From the NCBI RefSeq assembly GCF_016219575.1, contig NZ_JACRMG010000020.1, forward strand, positions 1 through 64,000: a stretch of DNA of 64,000 nucleotides, read 5' to 3'. This DNA is from Bradyrhizobium sp. (GTDB lineage Bacteria > Pseudomonadota > Alphaproteobacteria > Rhizobiales > Xanthobacteraceae). A program made the translations under genes and the position numbers. The notes under the pieces were generated by a model. The model did no database searches. It worked only from the letters and a program-made list of their open reading frames with translations, and was not told where the DNA came from. This document shows, piece by piece, positions 33,841 through 44,348 of the stretch. The stretch's first letter is position 1. Each line of letters begins with the position of its first letter.

Positions 33841-34557
33841 ATGTCGGATACCAACACTGTCGCTGCTTCGGCAGCACCGCGGCCGGGCTTCCTCGGGAGG
33901 CTCTGGCGCTGGTTTCTCTCGCCCACGGCCCGCTTTGCCTGGGGTCTGATCATCATCGTCGGATTTGTCGCCGGCGTCATCTTCTGGGGCGGCTTCAACT
34001 GGGCGATGGAGGCGACGAACACGGAAACGTTCTGCATCTCCTGTCACGAGATGAAAGAAAACGTTTACGTCGAGTATCGCAACACGCCGCATTACTCCAA
34101 TCGCACCGGCGTGCGCGCGAGTTGCCCGGACTGCCACGTGCCCAAGGATTGGACCCACAAGGTCGTTCGCAAGATCCAGGCATCGAACGAGTTGTTTCAC
34201 AAGATGATGGGCTCGATCGACACGCCGGAGAAATTCGCCGCGCACCGTCTCGACCTGGCCAAGAACGTCTGGCGGTCCATGAAGACCACGGATTCGCGCG
34301 AATGCCGCAACTGTCACAAGTTCGATCACATGGAGTATTCCGTACAGGAGCCGCGAGCCTCGAAACTCCATCAGACCGCGTTTGCGCAAGGCAAGACCTG
34401 CATCGATTGTCATCAGGGCATCGCCCACAAGCTCCCGCCGAAGGCGCAGGAGGCCTACCGCGACATGCTGGATCACATCGACGAGGTCGGACCGCTGCAA
34501 AAACTGGTCGATTTCCTGCAGGACGCCGACGTGGCCCGCGCGAAGGCGGCGCGCTGA
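33841..34557 (+). CDS. napC: NapC, tetrahaem quinol-oxidising cytochrome
   Basis: The protein is 238 residues with one N-terminal membrane anchor (FAWGLIIIVGFVAGVIFWGG) and four c-type haem motifs: CISCH, CPDCH, CRNCH and CIDCH. NapC/NirT family members transfer electrons from the quinol pool to NapB. I chose the internal ATG at 33841 because the anchor and haem positions then match the family. It is the last gene of the operon; no intrinsic terminator is clear in the 137-base gap to the ATPase gene. Confidence 0.95.
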   Translation: MSDTNTVAASAAPRPGFLGRLWRWFLSPTARFAWGLIIIVGFVAGVIFWGGFNWAMEATNTETFCISCHEMKENVYVEYRNTPHYSNRTGVRASCPDCHVPKDWTHKVVRKIQASNELFHKMMGSIDTPEKFAAHRLDLAKNVWRSMKTTDSRECRNCHKFDHMEYSVQEPRASKLHQTAFAQGKTCIDCHQGIAHKLPPKAQEAYRDMLDHIDEVGPLQKLVDFLQDADVARAKAAR

Positions 34558-34694
34558 AGGCAGTTCCATGCGCTGATTGAAGGCGGGGCGGCAGGCCGCC
34601 CTGCCTGGCCATGTCGGACCCGTGCCGGCCTGCGTCCGCCAGTCGGCGTGGCGCGGCCGGGCGCCGCCTCGATCCGGGTCCGTGGATGGAATGA

Positions 34695-36992
34695 ATGCTG
34701 ACAGAAAGAGTTTTCCGACGGGCATTGATCGCCGTTGCGCTCGCGGGACTTGTCCTTGGCCTCGTGGCATGGGCGCTCGGGCGCACGGAATTGTCAGGAT
34801 GGATCTGGGCGTCCGGCACGGCCCCCGTTGTCGCCGGCTTGCTGGTCGCGATGATTCGTGACTTTGTCGCGGGCCGCGTCGGGGTCGATGCGATCGCGTT
34901 TGTTTCGATGTTCGCGGCGCTCATGCTCGGGGAAAACCTGGCAGCGATCGTCGTGGCGGTCATGTATGCCGGCGGCAACGTTCTCGAAGACCTTGCGGTC
35001 GCACGTGCCGAACGGGACCTGAAGTCCCTGGTCGATCGGGCGCCGCGGACCGCCCACCGCCGGCAGGACGGTTCGATCGCCGACGTGCCGATCGAGCAAA
35101 TCGCCATTGGCGATACAATTCTGGTGCGGGGCGGCGAAGTGATCCCCATTGACGGGATCATCGCAAGCCCGGGCGCAACGATCGATGAGGCGGTGCTGAC
35201 CGGCGAGCCGATCCCGGTGGTGCGTCGCCAGGGCGAGCCGGCGAGAAGCGGCACGGTCAATGCAGGCGATACATTCGAGATGCGTGCCACCGCCACTGCC
35301 GGTGAAAGCACCTATGCGGGCATCGTGAAACTGGTCAACGCCGCGCAGACCGCGAAGGCGCCATTCATCCGGCTTGCAGATCGGTATGCCTTGTTGCTGT
35401 TTCCCGTCGCCCTGCTGGTGGCCGGCGGCGCCTGGCTGATGTCCGGCGATCCGATCCGCGGACTGGCGGTATTGGTCGCCGCCACGCCGTGCCCGCTGAT
35501 CCTGGCAGCGCCGGTTGCGTTCATCGCCGGCGTCGCGCAGGCGGCGGGCCACGGCATCCTCATCAAGGGCGGGACTCCCTTCGAGGCACTGGCTCGAACG
35601 CACACGGTGATTTTCGACAAGACCGGAACATTGACGGTCGGGGGTGCCCGGCTTGTCGCCATTGAAAGCGCTCCAGGCGTCGGCCCCGATGAGGTTCTCC
35701 GGTTGGCGGGCTCGATCGAGCAAGCGTCGCACCATGTTGTGGCAGAAACCATCGTCGAACACGCCCGAAAGAAAGGCCTGGCCTTGGCCATCCCGACCGA
35801 GGTGCGCGAGACAATGGGTTCCGGCCTGCAGGGAAGAATTGGCGACCAACTCGTCTGCGTCGGCTCACATCAGCTGGTCCATGGCGGACGCAAGCCCGAG
35901 GAGTGGGCGGTGCGCGCACTGCGGCGCGCCGCCTGGCGATCGGCCCTCAGCGTTTTCGTATCCGTCGATGGTCGAGCCATCGGCGCCCTCCTGCTCGGCG
36001 ATGAGCTTCGCCGGGAGACGCCGCGCGCCATACAGTCATTGCGATCGGCCGGGGTATCGCGGATCATCATGCTGACGGGCGACCGCGCCGATGCCGCAGA
36101 GGCAATAGGCGCAGCACTAGACCTCGATGCCGTGCTCGCCGATCGTGTTCCCTCCGACAAGGTTGATGCGGTCACCGTCGAGCAGCGCCTGCACCCGACC
36201 GTGATGGTCGGAGACGGGATCAATGATGCTCCCGCCCTGGCAGCAGCCGGAGTAGGCATTGCGATGGGAGCGAGAGGCGCCAGCGCCTCGTCGGAAGCAG
36301 CCGACGTCGTCATTCTGGTCGATCGCCTGGACCGGGTATCGGACGCGGTCTCCATTGCAAGACGCGCCCGCAGGATTGCGGTTCAAAGCATTCTGGCCGG
36401 CCTGTCCTTGTCCGGGATCGCGATGGCCTTTGCCGCCATTGGCTGGTTGCCCCCTGTCGCGGGGGCGCTCGCGCAGGAAGCGATCGATGTGGCCGTGATC
36501 CTCAATGCGTTGAGGGCTCTGATGCCCGGCCGTCGATTTGGCCATCCTGCCATGCCGGCCGCAACCGTTACGGCGCTGCTGCATGATCACGAGCGGGTGG
36601 AAGCCAGTCTGAACAGGCTTCGCGAAATCGCCGATGCGCTCGACGACGCCGAGCCGGGCACGGCGGTCACGTTGATCTTGGAGGCAAATCGCATCATCGA
36701 GCGGGAGATCGTGAAGCACGAGAAAGACGACGAGACGATCGTATACCCCGACCTTGCCAGGTATCTGCCCGATCGTCATGGCCTCGGCGCGATGGGACGC
36801 GCCCATCGCGAAATCATGCATCTCGGCCGCCTTCTGAGCCAGCTCGCCGACGGGCTCACGCCCAATGATGCGGATCGCTATCTCATCCGTGACGCCCAGC
36901 GCGTCATCGAATCGGTCGAGGCGTTGGTGCGCATTCATAACGCCCAGGAGGAAGACATCTACGAGCACGCCCAGCGACACGGGTCGCCGTAG
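34695..36992 (+). CDS. P1B-5 (Nia-type) metal ATPase with C-terminal hemerythrin domain
   Basis: The protein is 765 residues. It has an actuator TGEP (about 169-172), transmembrane TPC motif (264-266, TPCPLILAAPVAFIAG), phosphorylation site DKTGTLT (308-314), GDGINDAP hinge (506-513), and a last membrane segment with ALAQEAIDVAVILNALRAL. Residues about 625-760 form a hemerythrin/HHE domain with His at about 630/632, 675, 704, 709 and 748, and Glu at about 752. This matches the P1B-5 group, known for a Ni/Fe exporter in Sinorhizobium meliloti (Nia). The N-terminus lacks a metal-binding domain. Transport of nickel or iron is inferred. It follows napC directly. Confidence 0.85.
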   Translation: MLTERVFRRALIAVALAGLVLGLVAWALGRTELSGWIWASGTAPVVAGLLVAMIRDFVAGRVGVDAIAFVSMFAALMLGENLAAIVVAVMYAGGNVLEDLAVARAERDLKSLVDRAPRTAHRRQDGSIADVPIEQIAIGDTILVRGGEVIPIDGIIASPGATIDEAVLTGEPIPVVRRQGEPARSGTVNAGDTFEMRATATAGESTYAGIVKLVNAAQTAKAPFIRLADRYALLLFPVALLVAGGAWLMSGDPIRGLAVLVAATPCPLILAAPVAFIAGVAQAAGHGILIKGGTPFEALARTHTVIFDKTGTLTVGGARLVAIESAPGVGPDEVLRLAGSIEQASHHVVAETIVEHARKKGLALAIPTEVRETMGSGLQGRIGDQLVCVGSHQLVHGGRKPEEWAVRALRRAAWRSALSVFVSVDGRAIGALLLGDELRRETPRAIQSLRSAGVSRIIMLTGDRADAAEAIGAALDLDAVLADRVPSDKVDAVTVEQRLHPTVMVGDGINDAPALAAAGVGIAMGARGASASSEAADVVILVDRLDRVSDAVSIARRARRIAVQSILAGLSLSGIAMAFAAIGWLPPVAGALAQEAIDVAVILNALRALMPGRRFGHPAMPAATVTALLHDHERVEASLNRLREIADALDDAEPGTAVTLILEANRIIEREIVKHEKDDETIVYPDLARYLPDRHGLGAMGRAHREIMHLGRLLSQLADGLTPNDADRYLIRDAQRVIESVEALVRIHNAQEEDIYEHAQRHGSP

Positions 36993-37110
36993 CTCGAATT
37001 GCAGCTGCCCCTGCCGTTTCTCCCGCGCGGCGGAATAGCGGGGATGCTGGACTCAATCCTCCGCGGGAATAGACTGAGGACAACAAGAGATTGCCGCGGG
37101 GAGAGACGTC

Positions 37111-38316
37111 ATGAAGTTCGGTATCTTTTACGAGCTGCAACTGCCGAGGCCCTGGGTCGAGGGCGACGAACTGAGGCTTTACCAGGATGCGCTGACGCAG
37201 CTCGAAACCGCGGATAGCCTGGGCTACGACTACGCCTGGGTGGTCGAGCATCATTTCCTGGAAGAATATTCGCATTCGCCTTCGCCGGAATCCTTCCTCG
37301 CCGCCGCCAGCCAGCGCACCAAGCAGATCAGGCTCGGTCACGGTATCTTCCAGCTCACTACCAACCACCCGGCGCGTGTCGCCGAGCGCGTCGCGGTGCT
37401 GGATCTCCTCTCCAACGGCCGCTGCGAGTTCGGCATGGGCGAGAGCGCATCGATCACGGAACTGACGCCGTTCGGCCGCGACATGGAGACCAAGCGCGAG
37501 GTGTTCGAGGAAGCCGTTCAGGCGATCTTCCCGATGTTCACCAGGATCGGCACCGAGCACCACGGCAAGTATTTCGACATTCCGCTCCGCAACGTCGTGC
37601 CGAAGCCGGTGCAGAAACCGCATCCGCCGCTGTGGATGGCCTGCTCGCAGTTGCCGACCATCGAGCGCGCCGGCGAGAACGGCTTTGGCGCGCTCGGCTT
37701 CCAGTTCGTCAGCGCCGATGCGGCGCATGCCTGGGTGCACGCCTATTACAACGCCATCACCAAGCGGCTGAAGAAGCTCGCCGACTACGTGATCAATCCG
37801 AACATGGCGCTGGTGTCGTTCTTCATGTGCGCCGAGACCGATGAAGAGGCTCGCCGCCGCGCCGACGGCGCCACCTTCTTCCAGTTCGCGTTGCGCTATT
37901 ATGGTCAGGCCCAGAACCGCCAGCGTCCGGCGCCCGGCACCGTCAACATGTGGGACGAGTACAACAAGTGGAAGCGCGAGAATCCGGAAGCGCAGGAGGC
38001 GGCGCTGCGCGGCGGCCTGATCGGCTCGCCGGAAACCCTGCGCAAGAAACTGCGGCGCTTCCGCACCTCGCATATCGACCAGGTGATCCTGCTCAACCAG
38101 GCCGGCAAGAACAGCCACGAGCATATCTGCGAGTCGCTCGACCTGTTCGCCAGGGAAGTGATGCCGGAATTCCGGCACGATCCCGAGCATGACGCCTGGA
38201 AGAAGGGCGTGCTCGACGGCTCGATCCAGCTGGAGGAGATCGACACCGAGGCCTTCACGGACCGCTACGGCAAGCTCGCGGTCAGCGTGGCGCCGTCGAA
38301 GGTCGCAGCGGGTTAG
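37111..38316 (+). CDS. LLM-class flavin-dependent oxidoreductase (luciferase-like)
   Basis: The protein is 401 residues with a TIM-barrel luciferase fold. YAWVVEHHFLEEYSHSPSPE lies near the N-terminus, RLGHGIFQLTTNHPARVAER and LDLLSNGRCEFGMGESASI in the middle, and SFFMCAETDEEARRRADGAT near the C-terminus. Members are FMN-dependent monooxygenases that oxidise small substrates. The substrate cannot be read. GGGGAGAG precedes the ATG. It stands alone. Confidence 0.88.
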   Translation: MKFGIFYELQLPRPWVEGDELRLYQDALTQLETADSLGYDYAWVVEHHFLEEYSHSPSPESFLAAASQRTKQIRLGHGIFQLTTNHPARVAERVAVLDLLSNGRCEFGMGESASITELTPFGRDMETKREVFEEAVQAIFPMFTRIGTEHHGKYFDIPLRNVVPKPVQKPHPPLWMACSQLPTIERAGENGFGALGFQFVSADAAHAWVHAYYNAITKRLKKLADYVINPNMALVSFFMCAETDEEARRRADGATFFQFALRYYGQAQNRQRPAPGTVNMWDEYNKWKRENPEAQEAALRGGLIGSPETLRKKLRRFRTSHIDQVILLNQAGKNSHEHICESLDLFAREVMPEFRHDPEHDAWKKGVLDGSIQLEEIDTEAFTDRYGKLAVSVAPSKVAAG

Positions 38317-38336
38317 GCAGTGCGGATGCCGATGTG

Positions 38337-38492
38337 ATGAAACGCCTCGCCACCTGGGCTTTCTACGCCGTCGGCGCGCTCGCGATCGCCTATCTCGCGC
38401 TCTATGCCTATGTGACTTTCACCGGACGGGATTTCACGCCCGGCGATCCCATTCATATTTTCCGCAAGCCTGACGCGCCGAGCTATTCGTGA
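38337..38492 (+). CDS. 51-residue single-pass membrane protein
   Basis: The reading frame is MKRLATWAFYAVGALAIAYL followed by ALYAYVTFTGRDFTPGDPIH and IFRKPDAPSYS. A single hydrophobic helix lies near the N-terminus. It begins 20 bases after the flavin oxidoreductase stop, so the two are probably co-transcribed. GTGATG overlaps make the start ambiguous but ATG at 38337 fits. Similar tiny proteins are common but unnamed; function unknown. Confidence 0.6.
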   Translation: MKRLATWAFYAVGALAIAYLALYAYVTFTGRDFTPGDPIHIFRKPDAPSYS

Positions 38493-38556
38493 GCAGTATG
38501 CCGGCATAACGGCCCCCATTGCTTCGTGGACGGGATCCTCGCAGTGTCGGCGCGGG

Positions 38557-39936
<1,380 letters not shown>

Positions 39937-39994
39937 GATAGTCTCCTGTTCTTATGCTTCGCCGTTCCCGGCGCCTTGTCGTCTGTGCGACGTG

Positions 39995-40345
39995 CTAGTT
40001 GCGTTCCGCCTTGATGATTTCCGTCATGGTCACGCCGAGCTTGTCTTCGACCAGCACGACCTCGCCGCGCGCAACCAGGCGATTGTTGACGTAGATGTCG
40101 ATGGATTCGCCGACGCGGCGGTCGAGCTCGAGCACGGTGCCGGGCCCGAGCTTCAGGAGCTCGCCCACGTCCATCTTGGAACGGCCGAGCACGGCGGAAA
40201 CCTGCACCGGCACGTCGAACACGGCTTCGAGATCGGCGGCGATGCGCGAGGCGTTCTCGTCCTCGTGGTAGCCGATATCGTCGGTGGGCGGCGCCTCGGC
40301 GGCGTTGAGGTCGGGAAGCGGGACCTGTGCGTCGGTGTCACTCAT
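39995..40345 (-). CDS. fliN: Flagellar motor switch protein FliN
   Basis: The protein is 116 residues. The C-terminal SpoA-type domain is complete (VPVQVSAVLGRSKMDVGELL; ELDRRVGESIDIYVNNRLVA). FliN forms part of the C-ring that sets rotation direction and helps export. It lies between fliH and flbD, with 9 bases separating it from fliH. Confidence 0.94.
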   Translation of the reverse strand: MSDTDAQVPLPDLNAAEAPPTDDIGYHEDENASRIAADLEAVFDVPVQVSAVLGRSKMDVGELLKLGPGTVLELDRRVGESIDIYVNNRLVARGEVVLVEDKLGVTMTEIIKAERN

Positions 40346-40354
40346 GGTTCATCC

Positions 40355-40981
40355 TCAGGGCCTCTCGCCCTCGTTGCGGGGTGCCAGGTAGCGCCCGACA
40401 AGTTCGCTGATCTTGGTCTCGATGGCGGCGCGATCCAGCACCACGCCGCCGTCGGCCCATTCGATCCGGCAGTCGCCGGTGGCAATCGTCGGCTCGGCCA
40501 GGATCACCAGCCGGCCTTCGAAGCCGGCGTGCGCGGCAAGCCGCTCGATTTGCGTCCGCGCGGCGTCGTAAAGGCTGTCGTTGATCCGCACCACCAGATG
40601 CGGCGTCGCCACCAGGTGCGAGAAGCAATCGGAGACCAGCGCGGTAATCTCGCCGAGCGGCTCGCGCGCGATCAATTCGGCACAGAGCTTGCGCGCGACC
40701 GCGACTGCGACGTCGACGGCCTCGGTCTCCATCCGGTTCTCGATGCCGTTGACGCGCGAGGCGATCGCCCTGATCGCGATGGCGATCTCCTCCAGCGCCA
40801 GCGCCGTGCGACGGTCGCTCTCGGCCTTGGCCTCGCGCTGCGCCGCATCGTAGCCGGCGCGATAGGCGCGCGCCTCGGCTTCGCCGATCCTCTCGGCGAT
40901 CTCGGCCGCGGTCGCCGCCCTTTCCTTCTTGTCGGGGGCGGAGAAGTCGACGTCGAACAGGAATTTTGCGGGGGCTGCCAT
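40355..40981 (-). CDS. fliH: FliH-like flagellar export regulator (FlbE type)
   Basis: The protein is 208 residues with a charged, coiled-coil first half (DKKERAATAAEIAERIGEAE) and a C-terminal FliH/HrpE-like domain (CRIEWADGGVVLDRAAIETK). FliH binds and restrains the FliI ATPase and docks it at the export gate. The start codon overlaps the fliG stop (TGATG), showing coupling. The family is poorly conserved; position supports the call. Confidence 0.8.
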   Translation of the reverse strand: MAAPAKFLFDVDFSAPDKKERAATAAEIAERIGEAEARAYRAGYDAAQREAKAESDRRTALALEEIAIAIRAIASRVNGIENRMETEAVDVAVAVARKLCAELIAREPLGEITALVSDCFSHLVATPHLVVRINDSLYDAARTQIERLAAHAGFEGRLVILAEPTIATGDCRIEWADGGVVLDRAAIETKISELVGRYLAPRNEGERP

Positions 40982-42060
40982 CAGTACACCAGCTCGTCGT
41001 CGGCGCGGTTCTTGGTCAGGGTGATTTCACCCTTGGCGGCGAGATCCTTGGCGAGGTTGACCAGCAGCGCCTGCGCCTCGTCGACGTCGCGCAGCCGCAC
41101 CGGACCCATCGCGGCCATGTCGTCCAGCAGCATCTTGCCGGCGCGCGAGGACATGTTGCCGAGGAAGAAGGCGCGCACCTCCTCGTTGGCGCTCTTCAGC
41201 GCCACGCCGAGCTTGTCCTTGTCGACGTTGCGCATCAGCGTCTGGGCGGAGGCCGAATCCAGCTTGATCAGGTCGTCGAAGGTGAACATCAGCGCCTTGA
41301 TGCGCTCGGCCGCCTCGCGGTTGTCCTCTTCCAGCGAGGTGATGAAGCGGGTTTCGGTCTGGCGGTCGAAATTGTTGAAGATTTCCGCCATCACCTCATG
41401 GGCGTCGCGGCGGCGGGTCTGCGACAGGTTCGACATGAATTCGGAGCGCAGCGTCTGCTCGACGCGCTCGATGACTTCCTTCTGCACCGCCTCCATCTTC
41501 AGCATGCGGTTGACGACGTCGAGCGCCATGTCCTCGGGCAGGATCGCCAGCACGCGCGCGGCATGTTCCGATTTCAGCTTCGACAGCACCACCGCAATGG
41601 TCTGCGGGTATTCGTTCTTCAGATAGTTGGCCAGCACCTCTTCCTGCACGTTGGAGAGCTTCTCCCACATGTTGCGGCCGGCCGGGCCGCGGATCTCGTC
41701 CATGATGCCGACCACGCGCTCGCTCGGAAGATATTGCTGCAGCAAACGCTCGGTGGCGTCGAAATTGCCCATCAGCGCGCCGGAAGCCGACATGCGGGAG
41801 ACGAATTCGAGCAGCAGGTCTTCCACCGTATCGGCCTCGACGGTGCCGAGCGTCGACATGTGGATCGACAGCTCGCGCACCTCGTCGTCGTCGAGCAGCG
41901 CCCAAACCTTGCCGCCATATTGCTCGCCGAGCGCCAGCATCAGGATGGCCGCCCGCTTGGCTCCGCTCAATGGCTGGCTCTTCGGACGGTTGTTCTGCCG
42001 ACTCGCCAGCGAGGAGATGACGGTGGTGATGTCGCTGGCGTTTGCTTGGGGGGCTGCCAT
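40981..42060 (-). CDS. fliG: Flagellar motor switch protein FliG
   Basis: The protein is 359 residues. It has the N-terminal FliF-binding domain (AAILMLALGEQYGGKVWALL), the middle domain with EYPQTIAVVLSKLKSEHAAR, and a C-terminal motor domain (DAHEVMAEIFNNFDRQTETR; FFLGNMSSRAGKMLLDDMAA) with the charged face that contacts the stator. FliG transmits torque. It is translated next to fliF (6-base gap). Confidence 0.97.
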   Translation of the reverse strand: MAAPQANASDITTVISSLASRQNNRPKSQPLSGAKRAAILMLALGEQYGGKVWALLDDDEVRELSIHMSTLGTVEADTVEDLLLEFVSRMSASGALMGNFDATERLLQQYLPSERVVGIMDEIRGPAGRNMWEKLSNVQEEVLANYLKNEYPQTIAVVLSKLKSEHAARVLAILPEDMALDVVNRMLKMEAVQKEVIERVEQTLRSEFMSNLSQTRRRDAHEVMAEIFNNFDRQTETRFITSLEEDNREAAERIKALMFTFDDLIKLDSASAQTLMRNVDKDKLGVALKSANEEVRAFFLGNMSSRAGKMLLDDMAAMGPVRLRDVDEAQALLVNLAKDLAAKGEITLTKNRADDELVY

Positions 42061-42066
42061 GTCAGA

Positions 42067-43701
42067 TCACGCGGGCTGGGTTTCTTCGCTCAGCCATTGA
42101 CGGATAATGGAGGCGGTTTCGTTGGGGTTGCGTTCGGCGAGCTCGCCGACGCGGTGGACGGCCTGGGCATGGACCTGGCCCTGGACCTGGGCGACGTCGA
42201 TCAGGTGGTTGGCGTTGCTGCCGGGCAAGAGTGGCTGGCCGGGCGCTCCGGCCTCGCCGGCCTTGCCCTCGGCCAGCGCCGGCACGGCGGCGGTATCGCT
42301 CAGCGCCGGAATGACTTCGGCCGCCAGGATGCGCTTGACCAGCGGACGGATCACCATGAACAGCACCACGAGGCCGAGCAGCATCATCACGCCGAGCTCG
42401 ATGACGTACATGACGTCGTCCTTGGTGAACTGGAACATGCCGAGGATGCCGGCCGGCTCGACCACCGCGGGAACGCTAGGCGGCTCGGCAAAGCGCAGGT
42501 TGACCACTTCCACCTGGTCGCCGCGCTTCTGGTCGAAGCCGATCGCCGAGCGCACCAGGGCGGCGATGCGATCGAGCTGCTCCTTGGTGCGGTCCTGGTA
42601 GACCATCTCGCCCTTGTCGTTCTTGGCGTAGATACCGTCGACCAGCACCGCTACCGAGACGCGGTTGACGCGGCCCGCCTCGGTCACCTCCGTCTTGGTG
42701 GTGCGCGAGATCTCGTAATTGTTGGTTTCTTCGCTCTTCTTGCTCTGTTCGCGCGCGGCCGTCGTGCCGTCGTTACGCTGTTGACCGGGCAATTCGTTGT
42801 TGACGGTGACCTGGCCGTTGTTCTCGGCGGTCGCCGAGGATTCTTCGCGGCTCTGGCTCGAGCGCAGCACGCGGCCCTCGGGGTCGAAACGATCGGATGT
42901 CTGCGTCACCTTGTTGTAGTCGAAGTCGGCGGAGAGCTGGACCCGGGCGCGGCCCTGGCCGACCACGGAGGAGACGATGTCCTCGACCTGCTTGCGCAAC
43001 CGCTTTTCGAAGGCGTTGCGGCGGTCGTCGCCGACCGCATTGTCTGCCTCGCTGGTGGCGCCGTCGGCCAACAGCTGGCCGGCCTCATCGACAATCGAGA
43101 CCCGTTGCGGCTTCAGCCCGTTGACGGCGGAGGCCACGACATGGCGGATGGCACGGATCTGCTGCGGCTCCAGCGCGCCGCGGACCCGAACCACGATGGA
43201 GGCCGACGGCTCCGGCTTCTCGCGGGAGAACAGCGGCCGTTCCGGCAGCACCAAATGGACGCGGGCGGCCTGGACACGGTCGATGGCGCGGATGGTGCGG
43301 GAAAGCTCGCCCTCCAGCGCGCGCATGTGGTTGATGTTCTGGACGAAGCTGGTGGTGCCGAGCGCGTCCGACTTGTCGAAGATCTCGTAGCCGACGCCGC
43401 CGCCCTTGGGCAGGTTGCTCTCGGCGAGCTTCATGCGCAGCCGCGTCACCTTGTCCTTGGGCACCATGATGACGGCGCCTTCGTTGCGCAGCTCGAAGGG
43501 GATGGCCTGGCGCTCGAGGTCCTTGATGATGGCCGAAGAATCATCGCCCGAGAGGTCGGTGAAGAGCGTGGTCATCTGCGGCGTCGTGACGCGCATGATC
43601 ACGAAGGCGAAGAAGGCGATCAGGCTGGCGGTAACCGCCACCATCGCCGCCAGCCGCGCCGCGCCAAGGCCTCTCAGGAAAGCAACGAGACTTTGCACCA
43701 A
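42067..43701 (-). CDS. fliF: Flagellar MS-ring protein FliF
   Basis: The protein is 544 residues with an N-terminal membrane segment (LAAMVAVTASLIAFFAFVIM), a large periplasmic ring domain (YEIFDKSDALGTTSFVQNIN; LEGELSRTIRAIDRVQAARV), a second membrane segment (VMYVIELGVMMLLGLVVLFM) and a short cytoplasmic tail that binds FliG (ETASIIRQWLSEE). The frame begins at TTG (43701); a GTG three bases later is equally good. It is the first gene of the unit. A strong bidirectional terminator lies upstream. Confidence 0.96.
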   Translation of the reverse strand: MVQSLVAFLRGLGAARLAAMVAVTASLIAFFAFVIMRVTTPQMTTLFTDLSGDDSSAIIKDLERQAIPFELRNEGAVIMVPKDKVTRLRMKLAESNLPKGGGVGYEIFDKSDALGTTSFVQNINHMRALEGELSRTIRAIDRVQAARVHLVLPERPLFSREKPEPSASIVVRVRGALEPQQIRAIRHVVASAVNGLKPQRVSIVDEAGQLLADGATSEADNAVGDDRRNAFEKRLRKQVEDIVSSVVGQGRARVQLSADFDYNKVTQTSDRFDPEGRVLRSSQSREESSATAENNGQVTVNNELPGQQRNDGTTAAREQSKKSEETNNYEISRTTKTEVTEAGRVNRVSVAVLVDGIYAKNDKGEMVYQDRTKEQLDRIAALVRSAIGFDQKRGDQVEVVNLRFAEPPSVPAVVEPAGILGMFQFTKDDVMYVIELGVMMLLGLVVLFMVIRPLVKRILAAEVIPALSDTAAVPALAEGKAGEAGAPGQPLLPGSNANHLIDVAQVQGQVHAQAVHRVGELAERNPNETASIIRQWLSEETQPA

Positions 43702-43817
43702 CTGCCCCCAGGGATTCGGCCGAACCGGCCGAGGTGGGCAATTATTGCCTAGGGTATGGTTTCCAACTGGTTAACGACGGTTAACGGCGGGCAACGAAAT
43801 CCAAAAAATGAAAAAAG

Positions 43818-43840
43818 CCGGCTTCGCAAGACGAAGCCGG
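43818..43840 (-). terminator. Intrinsic terminator between sciP and fliF
   Basis: A 9-bp stem (CCGGCTTCG / CGAAGCCGG) has a 5-base loop. It is followed by CTTTTTTCATTTTTTGG on the minus strand and by TTTT on the plus strand, so it can act both ways. It ends the sciP transcript just before the fliF promoter. Confidence 0.85.
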
Positions 43841-43868
43841 TTTTCATCAAATGCCGTAATGGGAGAGC

Positions 43869-44144
43869 TTACTGGCGGTACTGCTGGATGCGGGTGGTAC
43901 GCAGGCCTGCCAGGCCGTGCTGGTCGATCGAGAACTGCCAGGAGAGGAATTCGTCGACGGTCAGCGTATAGCGGCTGCAGGCCTCCTCGAGGGAGAGCAG
44001 GCCGCCGCGAACGGCAGCGACAACCTCTGCCTTGCGGCGAATGACCCACCGCTTGGTGCCGGGTGCGGGCAAATCCGCGATGGTCAACGGACTGCCGTCA
44101 GGCCCGATGACGTATTTGACCCTCGGGCGATGGGGTTCTGTCAT
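43869..44144 (-). CDS. sciP: SciP-like CtrA inhibitor (DUF1153)
   Basis: The protein is 91 residues, small and basic. KRWVIRRKAEVVAAVRGGLL is followed by a helix-turn-helix containing SLEEACSRYTLTVDEFLSW, then a basic tail. SciP represses CtrA-dependent transcription in Caulobacter. The ATG (MTEPHRPRVKYV) gives the standard size. It lies between flgD and fliF on the same strand, ended by a terminator. Regulation of flagellar timing is inferred from the family. Confidence 0.88.
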   Translation of the reverse strand: MTEPHRPRVKYVIGPDGSPLTIADLPAPGTKRWVIRRKAEVVAAVRGGLLSLEEACSRYTLTVDEFLSWQFSIDQHGLAGLRTTRIQQYRQ

Positions 44145-44348
44145 GGCGTACTCACAAACTCTCAACCACTGAACTCACAATTCGAACGCTACGCCGACCC
44201 GCTTAAAATTTGCCTAAGCTCAAGGCTCCAATACGAATCTCCTTGCAAATGCCGAAAAGCCCGCCTGCCGGATCAACGGCTTGCGGGCTGAAATGGTTAA
44301 TTTGGGTTAAGGAGTTCTGACCGAACGTTAAGAGATTCAGCTGGAGCC

